A DNA stretch of 18,880 nt from a bacterium (GTDB lineage: Bacteria > Planctomycetota > Planctomycetia > Pirellulales > Pirellulaceae). The position numbers and the translations under genes are program-made. The notes beneath the pieces were generated by a model. It saw nothing but the letters and a program-made list of their open reading frames with translations, was not told the origin of the DNA and made no database searches. Shown piece by piece: positions 1 to 8,565 of the stretch (position 1 is the first letter of the stretch; every line of letters begins with the position of its first letter). The stretch covers positions 1 through 18,880 of the forward strand of contig JAUIHJ010000045.1 in the NCBI GenBank assembly GCA_030432015.1, given 5' to 3'.

Positions 1-3000
1 CCCCTGCGTCGAGGTCGCGGAAACCACATCTGCTCCGGCCGGAAGTTCGCTGGTCAAGACGACCGACGTCGCGTCCAGGACACCACGATTGGCCGCGATC
101 ACGGAATAGGCCAGGTGCCCGTCGCGCGGCACGGGATCCAAGTCGTCCGTGATGCTGACAGACAGATTGACCTCGCAGGCATCACCGATGCCGTCACCAC
201 CCGCATCCGTCTGGCTTGGATTAAAAACGGCCGGGCAGTTGTCGTCGGCATTGGACAAACCATCCCCGTCATAGTCGACCGCGTGCGCCAAGGCCAACAC
301 TTCCTCACTGGTCAACTCGTCGGATACAACATCCGCCTCGCCGCCTCGCGTGAAGAAAAGATCGCCGTCGCGAAAATTGTAGTCGAGGTTTTCCCAATCA
401 TTGAAGCCAGCGAGCGTCTGACCCGGTGTTGGCGAAGCACAGCTTCTGATGGTTGACAGGAAATTGACGTCGGCCTGGACCGGGGCAATCTCATGGTCCC
501 CTCGAAGGCCGTTCCAGTCGATGTTCTCGTTGGCGAGGGGAAGTGGTCCAGCAATCGTCCCGGTGTTCCCTTGGCCGAAGATTAGCCGCCGCCCCTCGGG
601 AGCGCTCGGCAACGGCCTGATTTCCGCCAGCTCAGATTCATTGAGCGGACTCAGGGCTCCTCTTGAGTAGTCCAGCGGACGCCTCGAATCAACAGCTCGA
701 AACTGTAGCGGATAGTTCATTACGCTGAGGTAGTTTGGTTTACAGTTGATGGTGTCATCGCCGCCGTGATTGAGGCCTAGCGTGTGCCCCAATTCATGCA
801 TCAATGTTCCGGCGTCCATCTGGTTGATCCCCCCATTCGCGCGCACCGACTCCGCCGAAAAATGCCCGTGCGTCACGAGCAGGTCATTCCCGCCGAATTC
901 GGAGATTCCGGACGAATCTGAAATCCTGGTGCCGTTTTGATATCGGTGAGCAAACACAACGTAGCGGAAGGCGAGTCGCCGCGCGCCGAGGATATTCGGA
1001 CAGTTGTCGCTGACACGGTCCGCCGGTTCGCCAAAGTGTGCGTCCGCGGGATCCACCCCACACAACTTCCCCACATTCGTTGTGCTATTGCTGCCCAGTT
1101 TCAGATCCCTAAAGTCGTCTTTCTCACCGGGCCCTCGTTGAGGAAAAACGATCAAGCTTGATGTTGGCAGCAACTCGCTGCGTTGGAGGTGAAGCGCGAC
1201 CCCGGGTAATCCGTCGGCGTTCGTGAGGGGCGCCTCGGCGAAGGCGGTGGTGACCGCCTGCAACGCAGAATTCGAAGGATTCGGATCAAACGAAAAATAT
1301 TCTCCCATCCAGTCCACTTCAACGAAAACATCCTTGTGATCGGGTTTCGCACCGTTCAGGATGTGCTGGTCTTGGCTATCAATGTCCCCGTCACCATCGG
1401 TGTCGGTCGCCTCCGACTCTCCATCGCCGTCAAAGTCGATCCCATCGACTTCCCAGTCGTCGCACAAGCCGTCGCCGTCACTATCAGGATCTCCATCACC
1501 GTCTGGATCGCCGCAGACCGGCGAGAACTCGGAGGTTTCCACGTCGGTTACGACGTCGTTGGTGACGGCCGAGCGGGTCGCCGTGGCGCTGACGAACGAA
1601 TATCCAGGCGGAACTTCCACTGTCAGGACAAACGCGGCGGTGGTCAACGGATCGGGTGCTCCACCAACAGACAGCTTGGCCGGCCCGCTGCCAGGAACCG
1701 CGTCGGAGCCAGCCGGTCCGACGCTTCCCAAGTACAGCGCTCCTTCCCCAAAGCCCGATGGATCGACAATCTTGTTGGCATAAACGTCAATCGTCGTGTT
1801 GGCGGGGTCAGCTGTATTGATCAGCCCGCTAACCGTCCACTGCCGCGTCGGAACGCCGTCAACGCTGACGACCTTTTCGCGGTAGCTCACACCCACAGGA
1901 AAGTTCATTCGCGAGTTGGGGCCGCCATCCACATCTTTGAAGTCGTTGGCGGTCACGCCATCGTCGCCAAGGTCGATCCCCAAACCTTCATTCGAATGGA
2001 TCGAGTTTCGACGGATCCTGATGTATTGCCCCGATTCGACGACAATCCCATGACCGCCTTCATCCTGGCTCGCGCCATTGAAAGCGACAACGTTGCATAC
2101 CCCATTGCAGGCACTCCCCTCCGTACCAGCCGTTCCTCCAATGGTGATTTCCTCTGCATCCTGGACAAAGATGCCATGTTCAAGATTCCCGAGCGCCGTT
2201 TTCCCGTCGAATTGAGTGCCAATTAAATTTCCTTGGATCACGTTTTGGCGCAGCCGATGGCAACGGGCATCTGAAATACGGATGCCGCTTTGATCATTTC
2301 CGGAGATAACATTGCGGAGCGTGATATCCTGCCCGCCAATTGTGTTGTCGCAGGCGCCAAAGTTGATCAAGACGCCATCGTTTTGGTTGCCGATGGCACG
2401 CGTCCCATCGGCGTTCGTGCCAACAAGATTTCCTTCGACTCGATTTCGCTGTGCGTCCGCAGATGTGATTTGCACTCCGAATCCACCGTCGCCGGCGGAA
2501 CGCCCATTTCCGGAAATGAGGTTGGCCCGAACAAGGTTGTCCGCGGCGGCGATGGAAACGCCGGATCCGTTTCCAAGCGGGCAGTCGTCGAGCCCATCTG
2601 CCGCACAGGATCCCACGGGGTTCGTGCCGATGTAGTTTCCGACGACGGAATTGTTCCTGGTCGCGCCGGCGATCAGGACACCTTCGCGGATATTCCCTGA
2701 GATAACGTTGCGGGCCAATTCACTAACTCCACCAACCAGATTCCCGTCCGCGGAGCCGGAAATATTCTGAATACGAACTCCCGAAAACGAATTTGGAACG
2801 CGTGCCAGACCGGTCTTATCAGTGCCGATGAAATTGCCTTGGACTCGATTATTTGACGAACCTTCCTCGTGAATGCGCACACCACTGAAATCGTTACCGG
2901 AAATCACGTTACGCTGCCCAATTTCGCGGTCTCCGCCGATGAAATTCCCACTGGCCGAATGTAGGTGAACGCCATCTTCACCGTTGCCGACATCGTTTAC

Positions 3001-3747
3001 GCCATTGTGGTCAACGCCGATAAAGTTGCCCTGCACTCGGTTGTTTTGAGCCGCGACAATGAGTACTCCGTAGCGGGTGTTTCCGGAGATCACGTTGCGA
3101 TCAGCTGCGGTCGTGCCCCCCACGTCGTTGTCCGCCCCACCCTGAATGTTGATCCCATGCAGGTTGGCCATTGCCGCCGTGCCGTCAGCATTGGTGCCCA
3201 GGTAGTTTCCCAGGATCTTATTCCCGTTGCCGAAGACGTTAATCGCCGCCTGCCCAAAGCCGTTGATGACTAAACCCCGAATCACAACCTGGTTCCCGTT
3301 GATCTCGATTCCGCCAACGCCGTCGCCGGTGCGGGTTGCCGGGCTTCCTCGCAATTCGACCTTCGGAAAGCTGCCACCCTTGGTACCGTCAATTTCCAAC
3401 GCGTGAACGATGCTGAGCAATCCATCGGATACGATCATGGTGTTTTCGGCACCTGAGAACGTAATGATGTCTCGATGCTGATCGGAATTCGCCTGCTCGA
3501 TCGCCGCACGCAGGGTACACACACCGCTTGCCGGGACCGGTGGATTGGCATTTGGGGCATGGGCAACGTCGCACAGCCCGCCGTCGGGAGATGCATCGCC
3601 GGCATCGCCTGGATCATTGACCACGAAGGTGGCCAACATCCATCTGGGTTCGAGCGACTCCAAACACGGGCGAACGTGGCTCCGTCGACGAGCGTGTCGA
3701 TCGGTTCGACGTACGAGCGGGCGGCCGGTCGTTCTTGGGGACTCCAT
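1..3747 (-). CDS. Giant LEPR-motif surface protein with parallel beta-helix and metzincin protease domains (partial; C-terminus beyond left edge)
   Basis: An uninterrupted reading frame of 1249 codons runs leftward off the window. The start is the ATG at 3747; GAGGAA lies 7 bases upstream (3755-3760), and no in-frame ATG occurs before the upstream stop. The N-terminus is arginine-rich with no hydrophobic signal core, followed by LEPRWML at residues 32-38 and CTLRAAIEQAN at 77-87, a motif common at the start of beta-helix surface proteins. Residues about 90-600 are NosD-like beta-helix repeats (RNVISGN, GNFIGT). Residues about 744-785 hold DxDGDG calcium-type loops. A metzincin zinc site HELGHTLGLNH lies at 984-994 with a Met-turn SVMNY (Met1010), so a secreted zinc endopeptidase is likely. 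A thrombospondin-3-like repeat (about 1155-1190) and the start of a DUF11-like domain follow. Substrate is unknown. The likely role is surface adhesion or polymer processing (inference). Confidence 0.9.
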   Translation of the reverse strand, partial: MESPRTTGRPLVRRTDRHARRRSHVRPCLESLEPRWMLATFVVNDPGDAGDASPDGGLCDVAHAPNANPPVPASGVCTLRAAIEQANSDQHRDIITFSGAENTMIVSDGLLSIVHALEIDGTKGGSFPKVELRGSPATRTGDGVGGIEINGNQVVIRGLVINGFGQAAINVFGNGNKILGNYLGTNADGTAAMANLHGINIQGGADNDVGGTTAADRNVISGNTRYGVLIVAAQNNRVQGNFIGVDHNGVNDVGNGEDGVHLHSASGNFIGGDREIGQRNVISGNDFSGVRIHEEGSSNNRVQGNFIGTDKTGLARVPNSFSGVRIQNISGSADGNLVGGVSELARNVISGNIREGVLIAGATRNNSVVGNYIGTNPVGSCAADGLDDCPLGNGSGVSIAAADNLVRANLISGNGRSAGDGGFGVQITSADAQRNRVEGNLVGTNADGTRAIGNQNDGVLINFGACDNTIGGQDITLRNVISGNDQSGIRISDARCHRLRQNVIQGNLIGTQFDGKTALGNLEHGIFVQDAEEITIGGTAGTEGSACNGVCNVVAFNGASQDEGGHGIVVESGQYIRIRRNSIHSNEGLGIDLGDDGVTANDFKDVDGGPNSRMNFPVGVSYREKVVSVDGVPTRQWTVSGLINTADPANTTIDVYANKIVDPSGFGEGALYLGSVGPAGSDAVPGSGPAKLSVGGAPDPLTTAAFVLTVEVPPGYSFVSATATRSAVTNDVVTDVETSEFSPVCGDPDGDGDPDSDGDGLCDDWEVDGIDFDGDGESEATDTDGDGDIDSQDQHILNGAKPDHKDVFVEVDWMGEYFSFDPNPSNSALQAVTTAFAEAPLTNADGLPGVALHLQRSELLPTSSLIVFPQRGPGEKDDFRDLKLGSNSTTNVGKLCGVDPADAHFGEPADRVSDNCPNILGARRLAFRYVVFAHRYQNGTRISDSSGISEFGGNDLLVTHGHFSAESVRANGGINQMDAGTLMHELGHTLGLNHGGDDTINCKPNYLSVMNYPLQFRAVDSRRPLDYSRGALSPLNESELAEIRPLPSAPEGRRLIFGQGNTGTIAGPLPLANENIDWNGLRGDHEIAPVQADVNFLSTIRSCASPTPGQTLAGFNDWENLDYNFRDGDLFFTRGGEADVVSDELTSEEVLALAHAVDYDGDGLSNADDNCPAVFNPSQTDAGGDGIGDACEVNLSVSITDDLDPVPRDGHLAYSVIAANRGVLDATSVVLTSELPAGADVVSATSTQG
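2296..3099 (-). repeat. NosD-type beta-helix repeat array inside the LEPR/metzincin gene
   Basis: The heptapeptide RNVISGN, or a close variant, recurs at 3079-3099, 2893-2913, 2692-2712, 2506-2526 (as NLISGN) and 2296-2316. The spacings are 186, 201, 186 and 210 bases, or 62-70 residues, which is about three beta-helix turns per unit. Between copies the pattern NNRVQGNFIGT followed by a Gly-rich segment repeats. The DNA copies have diverged, so these are old protein repeats and not recent DNA duplications. Confidence 0.85.
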
Positions 3748-4098
3748 AAAATGGTTCCTCGCCAGAAGGAAGGTGAATGTGTCTATAGGAAGTCCGCAAG
3801 GCGACGCCTGCTGTCCACACAAGTTCCTGGAGTTGCGAAGATCCGTGACGGATTGCGAACGATCCGGCCGCACGACCGCCGAATGATCGCCCCCAAGACA
3901 ACCGGTGATTACCCCCCGCGGTACGTCCGTTTCAAGTTGCGCTGGTGTTCATGCCGCAGGCATGTCAGGTTGCAGCCTGGAGTGCAACCTCCTGGGATCT
4001 GCAGCCTGACTGCTCAAGCCTGGCGCGTTGGGTTTCCATTCCCGCAGCGTTTTACGCCGTTGGCGTCGGTAGAAAACGTGAATCGCGCAACCTCAAAA
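3748..4098. other. Intergenic region between the kinase gene end and the LEPR/metzincin gene start
   Basis: This stretch of 351 bases lies between two minus-strand genes. It must hold the 3' end of the kinase transcript and probably the promoter of the LEPR/metzincin gene, whose Shine-Dalgarno sequence is at 3755-3760. I saw no convincing coding frame. Its one clear structure is the compound palindrome at 3950-4010. I could not identify a good sigma-70 promoter or a T-tract terminator by eye. Confidence 0.6.
3950..4010. repeat. Compound palindromic element, REP-like or hairpin terminator
   Basis: Three overlapping inverted repeats are visible. CATGCC/GGCATG (3950-3955 with 3959-3964) has a 3-base loop. 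AGGTTGCA/TGCAACCT (3967-3974 with 3983-3990) has an 8-base loop. GTCAGGTTGCAG/CTGCAGCCTGAC (3964-3975 with 3999-4010) matches over 12 positions with one G-T wobble. The second and third cannot form together, so alternative folds are possible. The element is about 90 bases beyond the kinase stop codon. It may end that transcript, although no T run follows on the minus strand. It could equally be a dispersed intergenic palindrome of the REP type. Confidence 0.55.
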
Positions 4099-7000
4099 CT
4101 ACCGCTCGGGCTGTACCACAAGCCGCTCAAGCAGGCGTTGGAAATCGCTCCGGTCGCGCAGCGGGTCGAAGTACGCGTGTGACACGAGCTCAGCGTGGTG
4201 CGACGCTGACGCGTACAGATCTGCGTCTGCCGCTTCAACGAGCAACTCGACGGCGCGGGTCGCGTACTGGTCAACAACGCGTGTTCGCTCCGCGGCGCCG
4301 AGCGTCCCATCTTCGCGAGCGGTTTCTGAGGCGGCGGCCAGGATCGTGGCCGCGAGATGCCTCAGTAATGCCGGCCCGTTGGGCAACTTGTAATAGAAGC
4401 GTAAGCTGTCGCCCCCCAGCAGTTGTTCGGCGGCTTTCGCAGCACCACGGTGGATTCCCGCTCGGGCCATCGCAAACCCGTGGAGTTGCGTCGCATACGT
4501 TGTATGCTCAGCGGGCGCGAGAGCTCGAGCCCGTTCCAGGTTGGTGACCGCTTCGAGGTGCCGCTCTACCTTCGAGAGCACAATGCCGCGGCTTCGCAGC
4601 GCATTGTAAAGCGCAATGCGCGCCGCGCTGTGCTCCGGCTGCTGGGCCAGTATCTTTTGCAAGGCCACGATCGCCGCATCGAACGCCCCAACCGCGCTAT
4701 CGATATTCTCAACACTACTTTCCAAGTTACCCAAGTTGGTTTCATACCACGCGATGAGGACGAGCGAATCATTCGTCTCGCCGTATTCTCGAGCCAACGC
4801 TCGAGCCGCGTCGACCGCCCGACGAAACTGTTGGCGCGCGGCTTCATCGTCACCCTGATTACGGAGGATTCCTCCGACGTTGTTGCATATTTCTCCGATA
4901 AAACGGTAATGATCCGCTTTCGCATCGACCGACGCCAGCAGCGCTTCGGCAAGTCGCACGGCAGTCGCGCAGGAAACTTCCGCCTCGGCGGCCAGATTAG
5001 CTCGCTCCTGTTGAAAACCCAACTCGTACCACAGATTTGCCAGGGCGCGTCGATAAGAATCGACATCCGGATGTCGCTCGACAAGATCGTTTTGCAACTC
5101 AATCGCAGCCTGCAATGCGTCGATCGACTTGGCTGGCTCCTCAATCCGACCGTAAGTTTTTGCCAGCTGCACATGGCTGCTGATGACGTCGCTCTGATAG
5201 ACGCCCACATCGTGGTTCTGGTCGTGTAGCTGCCGGCGAATCTCGAGCGCTTCGTCGAAGAGGGCGATCGCCCCGGCAACGTCTTGCGCCGCGAACCTGG
5301 CACGGCCCAGGTTGGTCAGCGCCCGCGCCAACTCGCTACGACGGTAGTTCTGCCGTGGTTCATCCTTCAGGACTCGACGGTAATACCGTACCGATTCAGT
5401 AAACGGCGCGATCGCATCTTGAAAGTCCCCAGTCTGCTCGTCCGCATGAACGGTGCCGAGCATATTGAATGCTGCGGCGAAGGCGGCGTTGCGGCTGGTG
5501 GTTTCCTGCTTAAGCGAGCGTAGAATCTCGATCGCGTGCTGGCAATCTCGAACGCCCGCTTGTGGTTGTCGCCGCCGCGCATGAAGCGTGCCGCGCTGCG
5601 CATAGGCCAGCGCTTGCTCGATTCTCAATGCTTCGTCGCCCGCGTCCACTGCGGCCACGAGGTCATAGGCAACAACTGACGCATGAAGATGTTCTTCTGC
5701 TCGTTCGAGGTAACCTTCGTTCCGAAGCACGACCCCCAGTCGCCGGTGGCACCTGGCCGACTGCCGTAGGTACTCCGGCGCGTTCGGCGTGCTGCGGTGC
5801 GATTCATCGAGGAGCTTTAGCGTAAGGAGGTAGCGATCAATTGCGACCTCGGTCGATCCAATGAGCTCGTTGATGCGGGCCACGCGTTCGTGAGCGAGCA
5901 CCAACTCGCGTTGCAGTCCGGGCCGACTGCCACCAATCTCGGAGAGCTGTTCGTAATAGGCGAGTGCCGATATGAGCAACTCGCGTCGCAGTGGCTGCAA
6001 ACCTGGGACGTCAATCAACTTGCTCTCGCTGACATTCGTAAAGTATTCGTCGACTGCGTCGGCTGCCAACTGCTGGGCCGCCTCCGCATCTGCGGCCCGT
6101 TGTTCGGCTTGATGCAGCGCTTGCGATTCACCTGCACGGGCTTGGCGCGCCTCCGCGAGCGCACTGCGTGATTTCAAGTAGGCAACCGAGACTGCGACCA
6201 GCAACAGCAAGATGCTCGTGGTCATCGCGGCCATGGCCGGATTTCGGCGACACCATCGCCAGGTTCTTTCCAACGGGCCGATGCGACGCGCGTGAATCGG
6301 GCGGTCATCGAGAAACCGCCGCAGGTCGTCCGCAAACTGACCGGCGGTGGCGTAACGGGCAGCAGGATTCCGCGCTACGGACTTCAACAGGATCGTCTCC
6401 AGATCCCGAGGAATGTCCGCCGCCAGTTTTCGCGGTGACGGTGGATCGTCATGGATAAGGCGCGCAATCAAAGTCGCGCGATCGGACTCGTCGTAGGCCG
6501 GTTGCAGCGTTACAAGTTCATACAGCGTGAGGCCCAGACCGTAAATGTCGCTCCGCGCCGTACATTCATTTTCGAATCGCTCCGGTGCCATGTAACGCAA
6601 TGTGCCGACAATATCCCCAGTGTTTGTCAGGTCGTCGCTATCGGTGGCCTTGGCCAAACCGAAATCGGTCACCCATAGCGTCCCAGCATCGTCGAGCAGC
6701 AGGTTGGCAGGCTTTACATCCCGGTGCAGGATCCCCTGTGCGTTTGCATAATCAAGGGCGTCGGCGACTTGGACCACCAGCCGGGCAACCCCACGATAAT
6801 AATCAGCCGCCGAGTCAGTTGCCGATGAAAGTGAATTTACCGACGACGCGCGCCCGGGCTCGCGTCCGTCTGTCTGCGCAGGTTTCTGCACGCCCCTGTC
6901 GGCTGGGTCCCCTGGCGTCGAGACGTCGGTCAACGACGAGCTCGAGTTGTCGTGCGCTCGCCCCCGCTGCCGTCTCAACTGCCGCAATTCGACCAGGACC

Positions 7001-7506
7001 TTGTCGAGTCCGCATCCGTCAATCAGCTGCATCACGAAATAGTGCATCTCGTCTTGCCGTCCGACGCCGAATACGGGAACGATATTGGTATGATGCAATC
7101 CTGCGGCGGCGCGTGCTTCCCGTTCGAATCGGGCCAAGTGCCGCGCATCCACCAGAGCACTGGGCAGCATCACCTTCAGGGCCACGCGACGTCCCAGCGA
7201 CTCCTGCTCCGCCTCGTAGACAACTCCCATGCCACCGCGCCCAACTTCGCGCAAAATCCGATAGTCGCCGATGCGTTCCAGACGCGGCGGTTCGGCGGGA
7301 GGGCTGAGCGGTTCGCATTCCAAGGTTTCCGCGCCAAGTCGTTCAATGACAACCAGCGTGGGAAACACATCCAGGATTTGCGCTGCCCATTGTGGAAATC
7401 GCTCGGCATAGTCCTCGATGGTGACCGAATCGCCCCGCCGCCGTCGATCAACGAATTCCTCGGCGAGTTTTTCGACTGGGTTACGTTCGCTGGAGTCGGT
7501 CGACAT
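4099..7506 (-). CDS. Transmembrane Ser/Thr protein kinase with C-terminal TPR repeats
   Basis: The 1135-residue protein has a complete Hanks-type kinase domain at about residues 81-400. It shows the glycine loop VGRGGMGVVY (88-97), the ATP-binding lysine K111 in VALKVM, the catalytic loop HRDVKPAN (261-268, D263), DFG (281-283) and APE (307-309). A Ser/Asp-rich insert of about 55 residues (about 177-232) separates the hinge region from the catalytic-loop part of the domain. A short N-terminal domain precedes the kinase. One membrane segment (about 424-444) is followed by a coiled Ala/Gln/Glu-rich stretch and then many helical TPR-like repeats to about residue 1050. The kinase end is cytoplasmic and the TPR end is predicted to lie across the membrane. 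It starts 12 bases after the sigma gene, so the two are probably co-transcribed. The kinase may act on or through that sigma factor (inference from the known ECF-kinase pairing). Confidence 0.95.
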   Translation of the reverse strand: MSTDSSERNPVEKLAEEFVDRRRRGDSVTIEDYAERFPQWAAQILDVFPTLVVIERLGAETLECEPLSPPAEPPRLERIGDYRILREVGRGGMGVVYEAEQESLGRRVALKVMLPSALVDARHLARFEREARAAAGLHHTNIVPVFGVGRQDEMHYFVMQLIDGCGLDKVLVELRQLRRQRGRAHDNSSSSLTDVSTPGDPADRGVQKPAQTDGREPGRASSVNSLSSATDSAADYYRGVARLVVQVADALDYANAQGILHRDVKPANLLLDDAGTLWVTDFGLAKATDSDDLTNTGDIVGTLRYMAPERFENECTARSDIYGLGLTLYELVTLQPAYDESDRATLIARLIHDDPPSPRKLAADIPRDLETILLKSVARNPAARYATAGQFADDLRRFLDDRPIHARRIGPLERTWRWCRRNPAMAAMTTSILLLLVAVSVAYLKSRSALAEARQARAGESQALHQAEQRAADAEAAQQLAADAVDEYFTNVSESKLIDVPGLQPLRRELLISALAYYEQLSEIGGSRPGLQRELVLAHERVARINELIGSTEVAIDRYLLTLKLLDESHRSTPNAPEYLRQSARCHRRLGVVLRNEGYLERAEEHLHASVVAYDLVAAVDAGDEALRIEQALAYAQRGTLHARRRQPQAGVRDCQHAIEILRSLKQETTSRNAAFAAAFNMLGTVHADEQTGDFQDAIAPFTESVRYYRRVLKDEPRQNYRRSELARALTNLGRARFAAQDVAGAIALFDEALEIRRQLHDQNHDVGVYQSDVISSHVQLAKTYGRIEEPAKSIDALQAAIELQNDLVERHPDVDSYRRALANLWYELGFQQERANLAAEAEVSCATAVRLAEALLASVDAKADHYRFIGEICNNVGGILRNQGDDEAARQQFRRAVDAARALAREYGETNDSLVLIAWYETNLGNLESSVENIDSAVGAFDAAIVALQKILAQQPEHSAARIALYNALRSRGIVLSKVERHLEAVTNLERARALAPAEHTTYATQLHGFAMARAGIHRGAAKAAEQLLGGDSLRFYYKLPNGPALLRHLAATILAAASETAREDGTLGAAERTRVVDQYATRAVELLVEAADADLYASASHHAELVSHAYFDPLRDRSDFQRLLERLVVQPER

Positions 7507-7518
7507 GATGGCGATGCC

Positions 7519-8172
7519 TTATTCGACGAGGCCGTCGGTGAAGTCAGGCACGGCGGTCAAAATTTGCTTCAAGCGTTGCAAGGCTCGAATGTACCGATTG
7601 CTGGCCGCAGACTTCTTGATCCCCAGAACTTCGGCCGCCTCGTTGTTGCTGAGCCCCTCAAAGTGACGCAGCGCCAGCACCTCTCGATCAATAGGCTCCA
7701 TGTCATTGAGGGCCTTTTGTACGAGCCGCTTTGTCTCGGCCCAACTCGCGGCTTGGCTCGGGCTGGGAAGTCCTGCCAGCAACTGCGCGGCAAGCGAAAG
7801 TGAGGTCGCCTGCGGGACGGCGCATTGATTCAGCGAGACCTCCTGCACCACGGTGCGCATTTTTGCACCCAAATGATGCCGGTGCAAATCCGTCAGCTTC
7901 TGGCCGGTGATTAGGCGCAGCCAAAGGAAGAACGGCATTGGTCGGTCTTCGGCAAACTCTGCCAGTCGTTTGGCATACGTGATGTAAGCCTCCTGGACGA
8001 CATCCGACGGATCCAATCGTCCCATGAGACGTCGATCCATCCGCAAGAGCACCATCCGCCGCAAGCGATCGCGATAATATGCAAACAGTTGCCCGCGCGC
8101 GTGCTCGTCCCCGGCACTTGCACATCGCAGCAGTGCTTCCAAGTCGTGGTCAGAATTTGAGTTATCAGACAT
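7519..8172 (-). CDS. ECF-type RNA polymerase sigma factor, planctomycete subfamily
   Basis: The 217-residue protein has sigma region 2 at about 25-100, with RLDPSDVVQEAYITY and the PMPFFLWLRLITGQKL block typical of planctomycete ECF factors. Region 4 lies at about 148-205, and its helix-turn-helix is LSNNEAAEVLGIKKSAASNR. I chose the ATG at 8172 because the family begins just before region 2. The frame stays open upstream to 8556, but that part is low in recognisable content. The Shine-Dalgarno sequence is weak. No anti-sigma factor gene is adjacent. The partner is instead the Ser/Thr kinase 12 bases downstream, so control by phosphorylation is plausible. The target promoters are unknown. Confidence 0.93.
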   Translation of the reverse strand: MSDNSNSDHDLEALLRCASAGDEHARGQLFAYYRDRLRRMVLLRMDRRLMGRLDPSDVVQEAYITYAKRLAEFAEDRPMPFFLWLRLITGQKLTDLHRHHLGAKMRTVVQEVSLNQCAVPQATSLSLAAQLLAGLPSPSQAASWAETKRLVQKALNDMEPIDREVLALRHFEGLSNNEAAEVLGIKKSAASNRYIRALQRLKQILTAVPDFTDGLVE

Positions 8173-8565
8173 CTCTATAAGGATATCCGCACAACTGACC
8201 GAGCTGTACACAGGTCCCCGCCTTGCCACATCAGGGAGGTTGCGTCCTCCCAAGCAGTTCGAGCACGGAGGTGACGGGCGCCTGGCGAAGCGGCACCCTG
8301 AACGCTGGGGCGTCACGCGATGGTTTGTGATGTCGATGCGCGCGGCAACCATGACAGGCCGTGCGACCTTGCGGGATCGGAGGAATGTAACGCGCGTTCG
8401 GTCGGACTGATCCGTCGAGCTCGGCCCTGGTATTCGCGTGCAGTTTGCCTGATCGGCCTTTTCCTGTGAACGTTGACCGATGACGAGTGGAGCAACCGAT
8501 ACGATTCGTAGATTGCGTCCATTCGACCACCTTTCACCTTTCCGCCACCCCTCCAACTCAATCTC
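8173..8565. other. Divergent intergenic region between the sigma factor and the putative barrel gene
   Basis: These 393 bases separate two divergent genes and should hold both promoters. On the plus strand TTGACC at 8473-8478 is a possible -35 box, but the -10 candidates after it (around 8496-8505) are poor. An inverted repeat GGGAGG/CCTCCC (8234-8239 with 8246-8251, 6-base loop) lies about 60 bases before the sigma start and could fold in its leader. Several frames are open here, but none gives a recognisable protein. Confidence 0.45.

Noticed and set aside
1336..2226. 296-codon plus-strand open frame
   Set aside because: It lies wholly opposite the LEPR/metzincin gene, whose minus-strand translation gives coherent repeats and motifs. 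The plus frame has no recognisable domains.
2296..3099. Regularly spaced short repeats as a CRISPR array
   Set aside because: The repeats are degenerate, encode RNVISGN in frame, and have long coding spacers. They are protein repeats of a beta-helix.
8231..8530. 99-codon minus-strand frame containing a CHGC-like motif
   Set aside because: It overlaps the divergent promoter region, has no recognisable domain or clear ribosome site, and the single CxxC-like pattern is not enough to call a gene.
8173..8556. In-frame N-terminal extension of the sigma factor
   Set aside because: The extra 128 residues show no domain, and the family normally starts just before region 2. The start at 8172 fits better.
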